NCBI GenBank assembly: GCA_002305335.1
Contig: DBQR01000001.1
Coordinates: forward strand, 1,648 to 32,516
DNA: 30,869 bases
DNA from: Clostridiales bacterium UBA1389
GTDB taxonomy: Bacteria > Bacillota > Clostridia > Oscillospirales > CAG-382
Direction of reading: 5' to 3'
Shown piece by piece: positions 1 through 8,077 of the stretch. The notes below the pieces were generated by a model. That model was not told where the DNA came from. It saw only the letters and a list, made by a program, of their open reading frames with translations, and did no database searches. Positions within the stretch are counted from its first letter, which is position 1, and the number at the start of each line of letters is the position of its first letter. The translations under genes were made by a program, and so were the position numbers.

Positions 1-2
1 TA

Positions 3-965
3 AACGGCATTATCCTTTCAAAATATTTGGGATTCGAATTTATCGACGCCGCCGAGGTGGTGTTTTTCGGTCCCGATAAGGTTTTTAATGCCGACCGGAC
101 GAATCTGTTTATGGCGGAAAGGCTGCTGTCGGCAAAACGTGCGGTAATCCCCGGCTTTTACGGCTCTCTCCCCTGCGGGGAAATTAAAACCTTCTCCCGT
201 GGCGGCAGCGACATCACCGGCGCGGTGGTGGCAAGGGCGGTCATGGCGGACATATACGAAAACTGGACGGACGTTTCGGGCTTTCTTATGTGCGACCCGC
301 GGATTGTGGATAACCCCCTCCCCATAAGCGTAATAACCTACCGAGAACTTCGGGAACTTTCCTACATGGGAGCGACCGTACTGCATGAGGATTCCATTTT
401 CCCGGTAAAAATTGCGGGAATACCTATAAGCATAAAAAACACCAACTTCCCCGAACACCCGGGAACCCTTATAGTGTCCGAAACCAACGTTACCACCCCC
501 CAGGTAATCACCGGCATTGCCGGCAAAAAGGGCTTTTCGGTGGTTCACCTTGAAAAGGATATGATGAACCAGGAAGTGGGCTTCGGCATGAAGGTGCTCC
601 AGGCCTTTTACGATATGAACATCTGCTTTGAACATCTTCCCTCCGGTATCGACACCATGTCGGTGATTGTGGATTCCTCCTTTATTCAGGGCAGGGAAAC
701 CTTCCTGTTAAACAAACTTTCCCGTATGGTAAACCCCGACAATGTTTTCATCGAACCATCATTGGCCCTTATCGCCATCGTCGGCCGGGGTATGGTCAAC
801 TCCCCCGGTACCGCTTCAAAGGTATTTTCGGCAATCGCAAAAGCCGGGATAAACATTAAGATGATTGACCAGGGTTCCTCCGAGCTTAATATTATCGTTG
901 GGGTTGAGGAAAAGGACTTTGAGGAAGCTATACGGGCGGTTTATTACGAATTCTGTAAATCATGA
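3..965 (+). CDS. Aspartate kinase, 5'-truncated by the window edge
   Basis: Aspartokinase phosphorylates L-aspartate in the first step of the lysine/threonine/methionine pathway. The reading frame is open from base 3 with no stop, so the true start lies outside the window; the TTG at 27 is an internal Leu codon. The visible part holds the end of the kinase domain (RGGSDITG substrate loop, then the conserved CDPRIV and MGATVLHEDSIFPV stretches). Two C-terminal ACT domains follow, the second containing VNSPGTASKVFSAIAKAGIN. The ACT pair is where end-product feedback acts in this family. The stop overlaps the next start as ATGA. A homoserine dehydrogenase is encoded separately at about 12.7-13.8 kb, so this appears to be a monofunctional kinase. 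Family call is secure; the isozyme (lysC, thrA-type) cannot be told from the fragment. Confidence 0.95.
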   Translation, partial: NGIILSKYLGFEFIDAAEVVFFGPDKVFNADRTNLFMAERLLSAKRAVIPGFYGSLPCGEIKTFSRGGSDITGAVVARAVMADIYENWTDVSGFLMCDPRIVDNPLPISVITYRELRELSYMGATVLHEDSIFPVKIAGIPISIKNTNFPEHPGTLIVSETNVTTPQVITGIAGKKGFSVVHLEKDMMNQEVGFGMKVLQAFYDMNICFEHLPSGIDTMSVIVDSSFIQGRETFLLNKLSRMVNPDNVFIEPSLALIAIVGRGMVNSPGTASKVFSAIAKAGINIKMIDQGSSELNIIVGVEEKDFEEAIRAVYYEFCKS

Positions 966-1615
966 ATCAAGGGTATAAAAGCCTTAAGGAAGCCGCTTTT
1001 GCCGAATATGTTGAAAGAAAATCGGTGTTTTACTCCACCGCTTCCCCGGTTTTCACCGAGGAGGAGGCTATTGACTTAATAAATTCGGTTAAGAAGAAAT
1101 ATTCCGACGCCACCCACAATGTTTACGCCTATATTATAAGGGAAAACAACATATCACGATACTCCGATGACGGGGAGCCCCACGGTACCGCCGGAATCCC
1201 GGTTTTGGATATGCTCCGCAAGGAGGGACTTACCAATGTGGCGGTGGTGGTCACCCGTTATTTCGGGGGAATCCTCCTTGGGACGGGGGGGCTTGTCAGG
1301 GCCTACACCGCCTCCGCAAAGCTTGCCCTTGACAAAGGGGGAATAGTTTTCTGGCTCCCCCACGGGTGCTTAAAAGTCAATGCCTCCTACGGCGACTATC
1401 AAAGGCTTGCATACCTGTTTAAGACCGAGGGAGTAATTGTAAAAGACATCGAATATACGGATACGGTGAGAGCCGAATGCTTAACAGAGGAACAGAAGCT
1501 TGACCGTATTATCGGACTAATTCCCGAAACAACCGGCGGAAGGGCGGAAATTGAAATTCTCCCGAGCCGCTATCTTCCCACAGATAAGGGGGTAAATGCC
1601 AATGAAAATAACTGA
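962..1615 (+). CDS. YigZ/IMPACT family protein
   Basis: A 217-residue protein of the UPF0029/IMPACT (YigZ, YvyE) family. The diagnostic N-terminal stretch is present: SRYSDDGEPHGTAGIP followed by VVVTRYFGGILLGTGGL, then AYTASAK. The second half is the smaller alpha/beta domain usual for bacterial members (about 200-220 residues). The biochemical role of bacterial members is not firmly established; the eukaryotic relative IMPACT is a regulator of GCN2 signalling. The gene begins inside the stop of the aspartate kinase gene (ATGA) and its 3' end overlaps metF, so it is translationally embedded in the amino-acid operon. Confidence 0.93.
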   Translation: MNQGYKSLKEAAFAEYVERKSVFYSTASPVFTEEEAIDLINSVKKKYSDATHNVYAYIIRENNISRYSDDGEPHGTAGIPVLDMLRKEGLTNVAVVVTRYFGGILLGTGGLVRAYTASAKLALDKGGIVFWLPHGCLKVNASYGDYQRLAYLFKTEGVIVKDIEYTDTVRAECLTEEQKLDRIIGLIPETTGGRAEIEILPSRYLPTDKGVNANENN

Positions 1616-2456
1616 TATTTTAAAAAGGGAAAAGCAGACCGTATCTCTTGAGATTTTTCCGCCCAAGCAGTTTTCCCAGCTTGCAGACACAAAGCGGGTA
1701 GTGGCCGAAACCGCTTCCCTTAACCCCGTATTTATTTCCTGCACCTACGGCGCCACCGGAGGCACTTCGGAATTTACCGTGCAGGTGGCAAAAGAGATTG
1801 AAAACCATTCCATTCCCGCCCTGGCGCACCTTACCTGCGTTTCCTCCACCAAGGAGAAGGTTAATGAGGTTATCGCAGAATTAAAGGAACAGGATATTGA
1901 AAACATATTAGCGCTGCGGGGGGATATCCCCACAGACCCGGATTTTGTATTACCGAATGATTATAAATACGCCAGTGAGCTTATTACCGACATAAAAAAA
2001 CAGGGAAATTTCTGCATAGGGGGTGCCTGTTATCCAGAAGGGCACCCCGGATCTTCCTCCCTTGACGAGGACATGGCAAGTCTTAAAATAAAGGTTGACG
2101 CCGGCGCGGAATTTTTAACCACCCAGATGTTCTTTGACAATGCCGTCTATTACGACTTTAGGGAAAGGGCGGCAAAAGCGGGGATAAACATCCCCATCCT
2201 TGCGGGGATAATGCCGGTTATAAACGCCTCCCGCATAGGGAAAATGATTCAGCTTTCAAAAAGCCGGGTACCCTCCTCCCTTGCTGCGATTATATCGAAA
2301 TACGGGGAAACGCCGGACATGGAAAAGGCGGGGATCGAGTTTGCCGTCAACCAGATAAACGATATCATTTCCAACGGGTTCGGCAACATACATATCTACA
2401 CCATGAACCGCCCCAACATCGCCAAGGCGATTATTTCGGGCATAAAAGGGGTTTAA
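1602..2456 (+). CDS. metF: Methylenetetrahydrofolate reductase
   Basis: MetF reduces 5,10-methylene-THF to 5-methyl-THF using a flavin cofactor, supplying the methyl donor for the methionine synthase encoded just downstream. The barrel motifs are visible: LEIFPPK near the N terminus, SCTYGATGG, LALRGDIP, CYPEGHP, and FLTTQMFFDN. Length is about 284 residues, normal for the short bacterial form. Two ATGs are possible, at 1596 and 1602. The Shine-Dalgarno run AAGGGGG (1586-1592) is 9 bases from the second but only 3 from the first, so 1602 is preferred. The start overlaps the end of the YigZ gene; metH starts one base after the stop. Confidence 0.96.
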   Translation: MKITDILKREKQTVSLEIFPPKQFSQLADTKRVVAETASLNPVFISCTYGATGGTSEFTVQVAKEIENHSIPALAHLTCVSSTKEKVNEVIAELKEQDIENILALRGDIPTDPDFVLPNDYKYASELITDIKKQGNFCIGGACYPEGHPGSSSLDEDMASLKIKVDAGAEFLTTQMFFDNAVYYDFRERAAKAGINIPILAGIMPVINASRIGKMIQLSKSRVPSSLAAIISKYGETPDMEKAGIEFAVNQINDIISNGFGNIHIYTMNRPNIAKAIISGIKGV

Positions 2457-2457
2457 G

Positions 2458-4839
2458 ATGAAGTTTTCGGAAATTTTCGGGAGAAAGTTAATGTTTTTTG
2501 ACGGCTCCATGGGGACGTTTCTCCATAACATGGGGCTTAAGACCGGCTACCTTCCCGAAGAATGGAACTTTACCCGTCCCGACAAAATTTATTATATTCA
2601 TAAAGCCTACCTTGAGGCAGGCGCCGACGTTATTTCCACCAACACCTTCGGTGCCAACCGCTATAAGTTAAACGACACTCCATATACCGTTTATCAGACG
2701 GTTGAAAAAGCCGTTTCCATCGCAAAGGACGCGGCTGAGGATTTTTATAAATCAACCGGTAAAAAAGCCTTTACAGCCCTTTCGGTGGGTTCCATGGGTA
2801 AGTTGTTAAAACCCTTGGGACATCTGGATTTTGAGGATGCGGTGACCGCTTACGGGGAAATAGTGTCCGCCGGAGAAAAAGCGGGGGTTGATTTGATTCT
2901 GTACGAAACCATGTCCGACCCCTATGAAATGAAGGCGGCGCTGCTTGCCGCAAAGGAAAACACAGCCCTGCCCGTAATTCTGACGATGATTTTGGATTCA
3001 AAGGACAGGCTACTTTCCGGCGGCTCCCCCGAAAATGCCTGCATTATGCTGGAGGGAATGGGGATTGACGGCATAGGCATAAACTGCGGGGAAGGGCCCG
3101 AACAGCTGGTGCGGGTATTGCCCAAATTGACCGACGTTTCCTCTGTTCCCATACTTTGCAATGCCAATGCCGGTATTCCCGTTTCAAAAGAGGGTAAAGC
3201 CGTCTATAATGTGGACAAACACACCTTTGCCAAAGAAACGGAAAAGCTGGTGGAGCTGGGGGCTTCCGCCGTCGGCGGCTGCTGCGGCACCAACGACGAA
3301 TATATAAAAGAAATTGTTTTGCTTCTCAAAGACAAACAGATAAAACCCGTAACCGAAAAACAATTTACCGCCGTATCTTCAAGGAGCAAAATCATCTGTT
3401 TCGGCAAAGAACCGTTGATTATCGGCGAACGGATTAACCCCACGGGAAAACCCCTGTTTAAGGAAGCTCTTAAAAACGGGGATATGGAATATATCTTAAG
3501 GGAGGGAATCGCCCAGCAGGAAAAGGGCGCCCATATCCTTGACGTTAATGTGGGTCTGCCGGGGATTGACGAAACCGATATGCTTACCAAAGCGGTGGAA
3601 TCCCTGCAGGCGGTAATCGAACTGCCGTTACAGATAGATACCTCAAACATTTCAGCCCTTGAAAAGGCGTTGAGAATATATAACGGTAAACCCCTGATAA
3701 ACTCGGTAAACGGCTCCGAGGAATCCATGGCGGCGGTGTTCCCCCTTATGAAAAAATACGGGGCGGCCTGTGTCTGCCTTGCCATGGACGAAACCGGAAT
3801 CCCCGACGAACCCGAAGAAAGGGTTAAAATAATCGAAAAAATAATAAACAAGGCGGAAGAATACGGCATCGACAGGCATAACCTTATTGCCGACGGCCTT
3901 GTAACCTCTGCCGCCTCCTCCAAGAATGCGGCGGAAGTAACCGTTAAAACCATTTCTCTTATCAAGGAAAAATTAGGCCTTAATACGGTTTTAGGGATTT
4001 CGAACATTTCCTTCGGACTTCCCAAGCGGGATAACATAAACGCAGCCTTTTTCGGCATGGCCCTTGAAGCGGGGCTTTCGGCGGGTATTGTAAATCCCCT
4101 TTCCGAAACCATGATGAACGCCTATTATTCCTCCAGGGCTTTGGAAGGGTATAAAGCGCTGTATGCCGAATACGTAAACAAATATATTGCCGAACCCTCC
4201 AAGGAAAAGGTTTATTCCGAACTTACCTTAAGGGATTCCATAATTTCCGGTCTTGCCGAATCGTCTGCCAAGGCCACAAAAAAGCTCCTTGAAAACACCG
4301 ACCCGTTGGTTATTATAGGCGAACACCTTGTCCCCTCCCTGGACGAGGTGGGAAAGGACTTCGAACGGGGAAAAATGTTTTTGCCCCAGCTGCTTATGGC
4401 CGCCGAAGCGGCAAAGGCTGCATTTGAGGAAATCAAGAAATCCTACAAGGGGGAACGGAAAAGCTCCGGCAGAAAGATAGTCATAGCCACCGTCAAGGGA
4501 GATATCCACGATATCGGGAAAAATATAGTAAAAACCCTGCTTGAAAACTATGGTTTTGAGGTCATCGATTTAGGGAAAAACGTCCCGCCGGAGACGGTGC
4601 TGGACGCCGTGTTGAGCAACAGGGCAAAGCTTGCCGGCCTTTCCGCCCTTATGACCACCACGGTGGCAAACATGGCGGAAACGGTTAAGCTTATAAAGGA
4701 AAAAGCCCCCTTCTGCAGGGTGATGGTGGGGGGCGCGGTGCTTACCCAGGACTATGCCGATTCCATCGGCGCCGACTTTTACGGTAAGGACGCGGTGTCG
4801 GCGGTCAAGTACGCCCGGCTTATTTTCGGGGAATTATGA
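2458..4839 (+). CDS. metH: Cobalamin-dependent methionine synthase, short form
   Basis: MetH transfers the methyl group of 5-methyl-THF through cobalamin to homocysteine. Domains in order: homocysteine-binding barrel (about 1-300) with zinc cysteines C210 and C275-C276 in GGCCGT; pterin-binding barrel (about 320-570) opening with IGERINPTG; a helical cap (about 590-665); and the B12-binding domain (672-793) with KGDIHDIGKN, where H684 is the lower axial cobalt ligand. The protein ends directly after the B12 domain at 793 residues. The E. coli enzyme is about 1,227 residues because it carries an AdoMet-binding reactivation domain that is absent here; many Clostridia encode that domain as a separate protein, and no candidate is in this window. 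MetF upstream supplies the substrate. Confidence 0.95.
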   Translation: MKFSEIFGRKLMFFDGSMGTFLHNMGLKTGYLPEEWNFTRPDKIYYIHKAYLEAGADVISTNTFGANRYKLNDTPYTVYQTVEKAVSIAKDAAEDFYKSTGKKAFTALSVGSMGKLLKPLGHLDFEDAVTAYGEIVSAGEKAGVDLILYETMSDPYEMKAALLAAKENTALPVILTMILDSKDRLLSGGSPENACIMLEGMGIDGIGINCGEGPEQLVRVLPKLTDVSSVPILCNANAGIPVSKEGKAVYNVDKHTFAKETEKLVELGASAVGGCCGTNDEYIKEIVLLLKDKQIKPVTEKQFTAVSSRSKIICFGKEPLIIGERINPTGKPLFKEALKNGDMEYILREGIAQQEKGAHILDVNVGLPGIDETDMLTKAVESLQAVIELPLQIDTSNISALEKALRIYNGKPLINSVNGSEESMAAVFPLMKKYGAACVCLAMDETGIPDEPEERVKIIEKIINKAEEYGIDRHNLIADGLVTSAASSKNAAEVTVKTISLIKEKLGLNTVLGISNISFGLPKRDNINAAFFGMALEAGLSAGIVNPLSETMMNAYYSSRALEGYKALYAEYVNKYIAEPSKEKVYSELTLRDSIISGLAESSAKATKKLLENTDPLVIIGEHLVPSLDEVGKDFERGKMFLPQLLMAAEAAKAAFEEIKKSYKGERKSSGRKIVIATVKGDIHDIGKNIVKTLLENYGFEVIDLGKNVPPETVLDAVLSNRAKLAGLSALMTTTVANMAETVKLIKEKAPFCRVMVGGAVLTQDYADSIGADFYGKDAVSAVKYARLIFGEL

Positions 4840-5480
4840 AGCTTGACGAAAGGCTGAAGGCGGTTGCCGGACATATGGAAGGCGACAGTGTCATAGACAT
4901 CGGCAGCGACCACGGCTATTTACCCGTCTATCTTATATTAAACGGCATATGCAGCTATGCCGTAGCGACGGATATAAGAAAAGCCCCCCTTGAAAGGGCA
5001 AAGGCCACCGCAAGGAAGTATAATGTCTTTGACAGAATGGAATTTTACCTTTCCGACGGCTTTTGCGGTATTGACAAAACCTTTGATACCGCCTGTATCT
5101 GCGGCATGGGCGGGAACAACATAGTCGATATAATCGAAAAGGGAAAGGGCAAATTCCGCCGTCTTGTGCTCCAGCCCATGTCCAAGGGGGAGATATTAAG
5201 AAAATATCTCTGGGATAACGGCTTTGTTATAAAAACGGAAAGCTATCCCGTTGAGGACAGTAAACCTTATACGGTTATGCTCGTTTTAACGGGCGAAACC
5301 CCCGTCGGTTATACTTATAATGATTTGTTTTTAGGGAAGATAAAGCCCGACGACAACAATTACCGTCTTTATGTAAAGAAAGTGCTGTCTTCCGCAAAAA
5401 AGCGTTATTATGGCACAAAAAATCCGGAAGACGAAGGTCTGATAAAGGAATGTTTGAATTTAACCGAAAAGCAAAATTAA
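4836..5480 (+). CDS. trmK: tRNA (adenine(22)-N1)-methyltransferase
   Basis: A 214-residue class I AdoMet-dependent methyltransferase of the TrmK (YqfN) family, which makes m1A22 in tRNAs of Gram-positive bacteria. The AdoMet motif I reads VIDIGSDHGYLPVYL (about residues 19-33), followed by ATDIRKAPLERA and the family's CGMGG segment; LQPM follows further on. The start overlaps the metH stop as ATGA. In many Firmicutes trmK sits beside a Nif3-like gene; here the Nif3-like gene is separate, on the other strand at about 14.5 kb. This is the last gene of the left operon and a strong terminator follows within 5 bases of the stop. Confidence 0.93.
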   Translation: MKLDERLKAVAGHMEGDSVIDIGSDHGYLPVYLILNGICSYAVATDIRKAPLERAKATARKYNVFDRMEFYLSDGFCGIDKTFDTACICGMGGNNIVDIIEKGKGKFRRLVLQPMSKGEILRKYLWDNGFVIKTESYPVEDSKPYTVMLVLTGETPVGYTYNDLFLGKIKPDDNNYRLYVKKVLSSAKKRYYGTKNPEDEGLIKECLNLTEKQN

Positions 5481-5484
5481 AAAC

Positions 5485-5520
5485 CAACGGGCATACTCCC
5501 GCCCGTTGTTTGCTTTTTTA
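5485..5520 (+). terminator. Intrinsic terminator after trmK
   Basis: An 8-bp perfect stem, CAACGGGC (5485-5492) with GCCCGTTG (5501-5508), an 8-base loop and the T-rich tail TTTGCTTTTTT. It closes the aspartate kinase-trmK operon. Confidence 0.9.
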
Positions 5521-5549
5521 TTCCCAGAATCCTCCTTAAGCGATATAAT
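5521..5549 (+). promoter_or_regulatory. Probable SigA promoter for the PII-like/antiporter pair
   Basis: A perfect -10 TATAAT (5544-5549) lies 17 bases after a weak -35 TTCCCA (4 of 6 consensus bases), directly behind the preceding terminator and about 37 bases before the start codon. The -10 and the position are convincing; the -35 is poor, which may mean activator dependence. Confidence 0.55.
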
Positions 5550-5585
5550 TAAAATATCTTTTATTTAAAGTAAGGAGTGGAAAAA

Positions 5586-5924
5586 TTGAAACTGTTAATG
5601 ATAGTGCTTAATCAGGTGGAAAAACTCGACGAACTGCTGGAAGAGTTTATCAGCGCCGACATTCACGGGGCGACTATAATAAACTCCACGGGCATGGTTT
5701 CGGAACTGGCAAAGCATATCGAAAACTACCCGATTTTCGGCTCATTGAGATTTATGGTGGACCTTAACCGCGCCGAAAGCAAAACCATCTTTATGGTATT
5801 AAAAGAGGAAAAGGTTGAACAGGCAAAGGATATAGTCAGAAAGACGGTGGGCGACCTGTCCAAACCCAATACGGCGGTTATATTTACAATGCCCATACTT
5901 TCAGCAGAAGGGATAGAAATTTAA
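5586..5924 (+). CDS. Small PII-like signalling protein
   Basis: A 112-residue soluble protein with the beta-alpha-beta layout of PII/ferredoxin-like domains: a hydrophobic first strand (KLLMIVLNQ), an amphipathic helix (EKLDELLEEFISADI), then GATIINSTGM where canonical PII has its post-helix strand, and a second repeat ending in AVIFTMPI. It is about the length of GlnK (112) but lacks a recognisable uridylylated T-loop tyrosine motif. The start is TTG at 5586: the Shine-Dalgarno AAGGAG (5572-5577) overlaps the GTG at 5577 but is 8 bases from this TTG. The antiporter gene begins 3 bases after its stop, so the two are co-transcribed, which suggests it gates or senses for the transporter. The PII-like fold call is from pattern recognition and needs a profile search. 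Confidence 0.7.
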   Translation: MKLLMIVLNQVEKLDELLEEFISADIHGATIINSTGMVSELAKHIENYPIFGSLRFMVDLNRAESKTIFMVLKEEKVEQAKDIVRKTVGDLSKPNTAVIFTMPILSAEGIEI

Positions 5925-5927
5925 AAA

Positions 5928-7094
5928 GTGCTTACGTTTTTTTACTTAGCTCTGATTTTGTTTTCAGGGCTCGCTTTCGGGCGCTTTGTCAAGCTTATAA
6001 AGCTTCCCAACGTAACCGGCTATCTTATTGCCGGTCTTATTATCGGCCCCCATGTGTTTAAAATTCTTTCGGTGGAAACCGTTGACCAGTTTAATATAAT
6101 TTCGGAAATGGCCCTTGCCTTTATTGCCTTTTCGGTGGGAGCGGAGTTTAAAACCTCCTATTTGAAAAAAGCGGGGATAGCCCCTATTGTTATTGCGATA
6201 CTTGAAGCCCTGTTGGCGTCGGTTTTCGTGACCGGAGCGCTGCTTGCCTTCGGCTTTGACATCAAAGTGTCCCTTTTACTTGGGGCAATCGCCTCCGCCA
6301 CCGCCCCGGCGGCAACCATTATGGTGGTCAGGCAGTATAACGCCAAGGGTCCTGTGACCGAAACACTGCTCAGTGTGGTTGCCCTGGACGACGCCGTGGC
6401 GATAATGTCCTTCGGCGTTTCCATGGCAGTTGTCAGCTCAATGATAAACCCCCAGCAGAGTTCCGTGGTTTCGTCGGTGGTTATGCCGGTGTTTGAAATT
6501 TTGGGAGCCATCGCGGTGGGGCTGATTCTTGGATTTCTGTTTAACGTACCCCTCAGATTTTTCAAAAAGCAGTCCAACCGGCTTATCATTATCTGCGGCT
6601 TTGTGTTTTTAGGGAACGCCATTGCCTCCTTCACCGGATTTTCCAATCTGCTTTTATGCATGAGCATGGGGACTGCGGTTATAAACACCAGCTCGTCCGG
6701 AGATGATATCTTCAAAATCACCGACTTCATAACACCCCCCATATTTCTTATGTTTTTCGTGGTGTCGGGCGCCGCTCTGGATATATCCATAATTCCCAAA
6801 ATCGGGGTTATAGGCGTGGTTTATCTTATATTCAGGGTTTTGGGTAAAGTTACGGGGGCGACTTTGGGGGCGGTTATTATGAAATCTCCCGATACCACAA
6901 AGAAATACTTAGGTCTGACCCTTATCCCCCAGGCGGGTGTGGCAATAGGCTTATCCCTTATTGCCGCCAATACCCTTCCGGGATACGGAAGCACCATAAG
7001 AACGGTTGTGCTGTGTGCCACCCTTATTTATGAGCTTACAGGACCCGCCATAACCAAAATCGGCCTTAAAAAGGCCGGGGAAATCAAGGAATAG
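5928..7094 (+). CDS. Cation:proton antiporter, CPA2 family
   Basis: A 388-residue integral membrane protein with about 12 hydrophobic segments and the Na+/H+ exchanger (CPA2, KefB/GerN-like) pattern: LPNVTGYLIAGLIIGPHVF in the first two helices, ALAFIAFSVGAEF, SATAPAATIMVVRQY, and VVALDDAVAIMSFG carrying the paired Asp residues expected in the ion site. It probably exchanges Na+ or K+ for H+ at the cytoplasmic membrane. It stops after the transport domain and has no C-terminal RCK/TrkA-N regulatory domain. The start is a GTG, 3 bases after the PII-like gene. The ion specificity cannot be read from sequence. Confidence 0.9.
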   Translation: MLTFFYLALILFSGLAFGRFVKLIKLPNVTGYLIAGLIIGPHVFKILSVETVDQFNIISEMALAFIAFSVGAEFKTSYLKKAGIAPIVIAILEALLASVFVTGALLAFGFDIKVSLLLGAIASATAPAATIMVVRQYNAKGPVTETLLSVVALDDAVAIMSFGVSMAVVSSMINPQQSSVVSSVVMPVFEILGAIAVGLILGFLFNVPLRFFKKQSNRLIIICGFVFLGNAIASFTGFSNLLLCMSMGTAVINTSSSGDDIFKITDFITPPIFLMFFVVSGAALDISIIPKIGVIGVVYLIFRVLGKVTGATLGAVIMKSPDTTKKYLGLTLIPQAGVAIGLSLIAANTLPGYGSTIRTVVLCATLIYELTGPAITKIGLKKAGEIKE

Positions 7095-7098
7095 CCAA

Positions 7099-7130
7099 AA
7101 AATCCGTCATTACGACGGATTTTGCTTAAT
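7099..7130 (+). terminator. Intrinsic terminator after the antiporter gene
   Basis: A 10-bp stem, AAAATCCGTC (7099-7108) with GACGGATTTT (7114-7123), a 5-base loop, and a TTTTGCTT tail. It separates the antiporter gene from the following unit. Confidence 0.85.
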
Positions 7131-7157
7131 ATATTGTAATTTTGCAGAATACCGTAC

Positions 7158-7186
7158 TTGACAGGGCATATAAGGGGTGCTACAAT
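7158..7186 (+). promoter_or_regulatory. Strong SigA promoter of the zinc-ribbon membrane protein gene
   Basis: -35 TTGACA (7158-7163), exactly 17 bases of spacer, -10 TACAAT (7181-7186). The predicted start site is near 7193, giving a leader of about 34 bases before the ATG at 7227. Confidence 0.85.
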
Positions 7187-7226
7187 CTGAATAGGCGGCA
7201 AACGGCAAATCAAGGAGGATAACAAC

Positions 7227-8003
7227 ATGAACTGTCCCGGCTGTAACCAGAATATACCCGAGGATTCCGAATTCTGCCCCGACTGCGGTTTTGCCATAAA
7301 TACACCCCCGGAAGCGGAGGAAGTTATAACCGAAACCGGGATTGAAACACAGGAAATTGCTGAGGAACTACCCGAAGAAGGGAAGGAAGCACAAAACCTG
7401 ACAGAAATCCTCCCGCCGGAAGGGGAAGCCCCCGCTGAAGAAGTCCCGGCTGATGAAACTATTGAGCTTGTTGAACAACCTCCTGTTGATGCTGTTCAAA
7501 CACTGCCGGTTTGCAAAAAGGGTCGTTTGTTTGCCCTTTTGGCATTGTTTTCTGCCCTTGTGGGGATGCTGGTTTTGGCTTTGGGAATTTATAATAAAAT
7601 CGATGGGATTTCCGATTATGCCAAATACCGGATTGAAGTAAATTCCCCGTTATCCGCCCTTGTCTGCTTTGCCCTTCCCGTATCCCTTATCGCGGTAATG
7701 ATTATTGACTTTACCTTTTTGGCAAAGGCGGTTTCCTGCCAGAAGAAATCCGGGGGATTACAGATAGTGACCTTAATATTTACCTTATTTTACTTGGCGC
7801 TGACGATTTCTTATAATGGCGGTTCGCTTTTATTGGGGAATAACGATATTTCCCTTGACCTTTCCGAAACGGCGGGATATTTGTATAACACTTCCGTTAT
7901 AAAAAATTACCTACTTATTTCCGCAGTATTCCTTGTGGCTTCCCTTGTTTTCCAGATAATAAAGCTACTTGTGTTCAGGAAGCACAAAAAGCTGTTGCAG
8001 TAA
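7227..8003 (+). CDS. Zinc-ribbon membrane protein of unknown function
   Basis: A 258-residue protein that I cannot name. Residues 1-22 form a zinc ribbon with CPGC (C3, C6) and CPDC (C17, C20). Residues 27-90 are a low-complexity acidic Pro/Glu linker. Four hydrophobic helices follow, at about 100-122, 141-168, 177-196 and 227-250, and the protein ends in a basic tail (RKHKK). The start is supported by a strong Shine-Dalgarno AAGGAGG about 9 bases before the ATG. It is a single-gene unit with its own promoter and terminator. Zinc-ribbon-plus-membrane proteins of this form are common in Clostridia, and their role is generally unknown. No enzymatic motif is visible. Confidence 0.85.
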   Translation: MNCPGCNQNIPEDSEFCPDCGFAINTPPEAEEVITETGIETQEIAEELPEEGKEAQNLTEILPPEGEAPAEEVPADETIELVEQPPVDAVQTLPVCKKGRLFALLALFSALVGMLVLALGIYNKIDGISDYAKYRIEVNSPLSALVCFALPVSLIAVMIIDFTFLAKAVSCQKKSGGLQIVTLIFTLFYLALTISYNGGSLLLGNNDISLDLSETAGYLYNTSVIKNYLLISAVFLVASLVFQIIKLLVFRKHKKLLQ

Positions 8004-8021
8004 CATAACGGTAAAAATAAC

Positions 8022-8046
8022 GGGGCGGTTATTGACCGCCCCCTTT
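8022..8046. terminator. Bidirectional terminator between convergent genes
   Basis: A perfect 8-bp GC-rich stem, GGGGCGGT (8022-8029) with ACCGCCCC (8035-8042). On the + strand it is followed by CTTTGTATTT; on the - strand by GTTATTTTTA, so it can serve both converging genes. A second small hairpin at about 8058-8074 followed by CTTTTT may act as a backup on the + strand. Confidence 0.75.
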
Positions 8047-8077
8047 GTATTTCAGTCGCCGGTTTTACCGGTGCTTT

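Noticed and set aside
27..29. TTG as start of the aspartate kinase gene
   Set aside because: The frame stays open to base 3 and the upstream codons (NGIILSKYLGFEF) match the kinase family, so this is an internal Leu codon.
3204..4112. Long open frame of about 300 codons on the - strand inside metH
   Set aside because: Antisense shadow of metH; composition is Ser/Ile-rich without domain signal, and there is no ribosome site.
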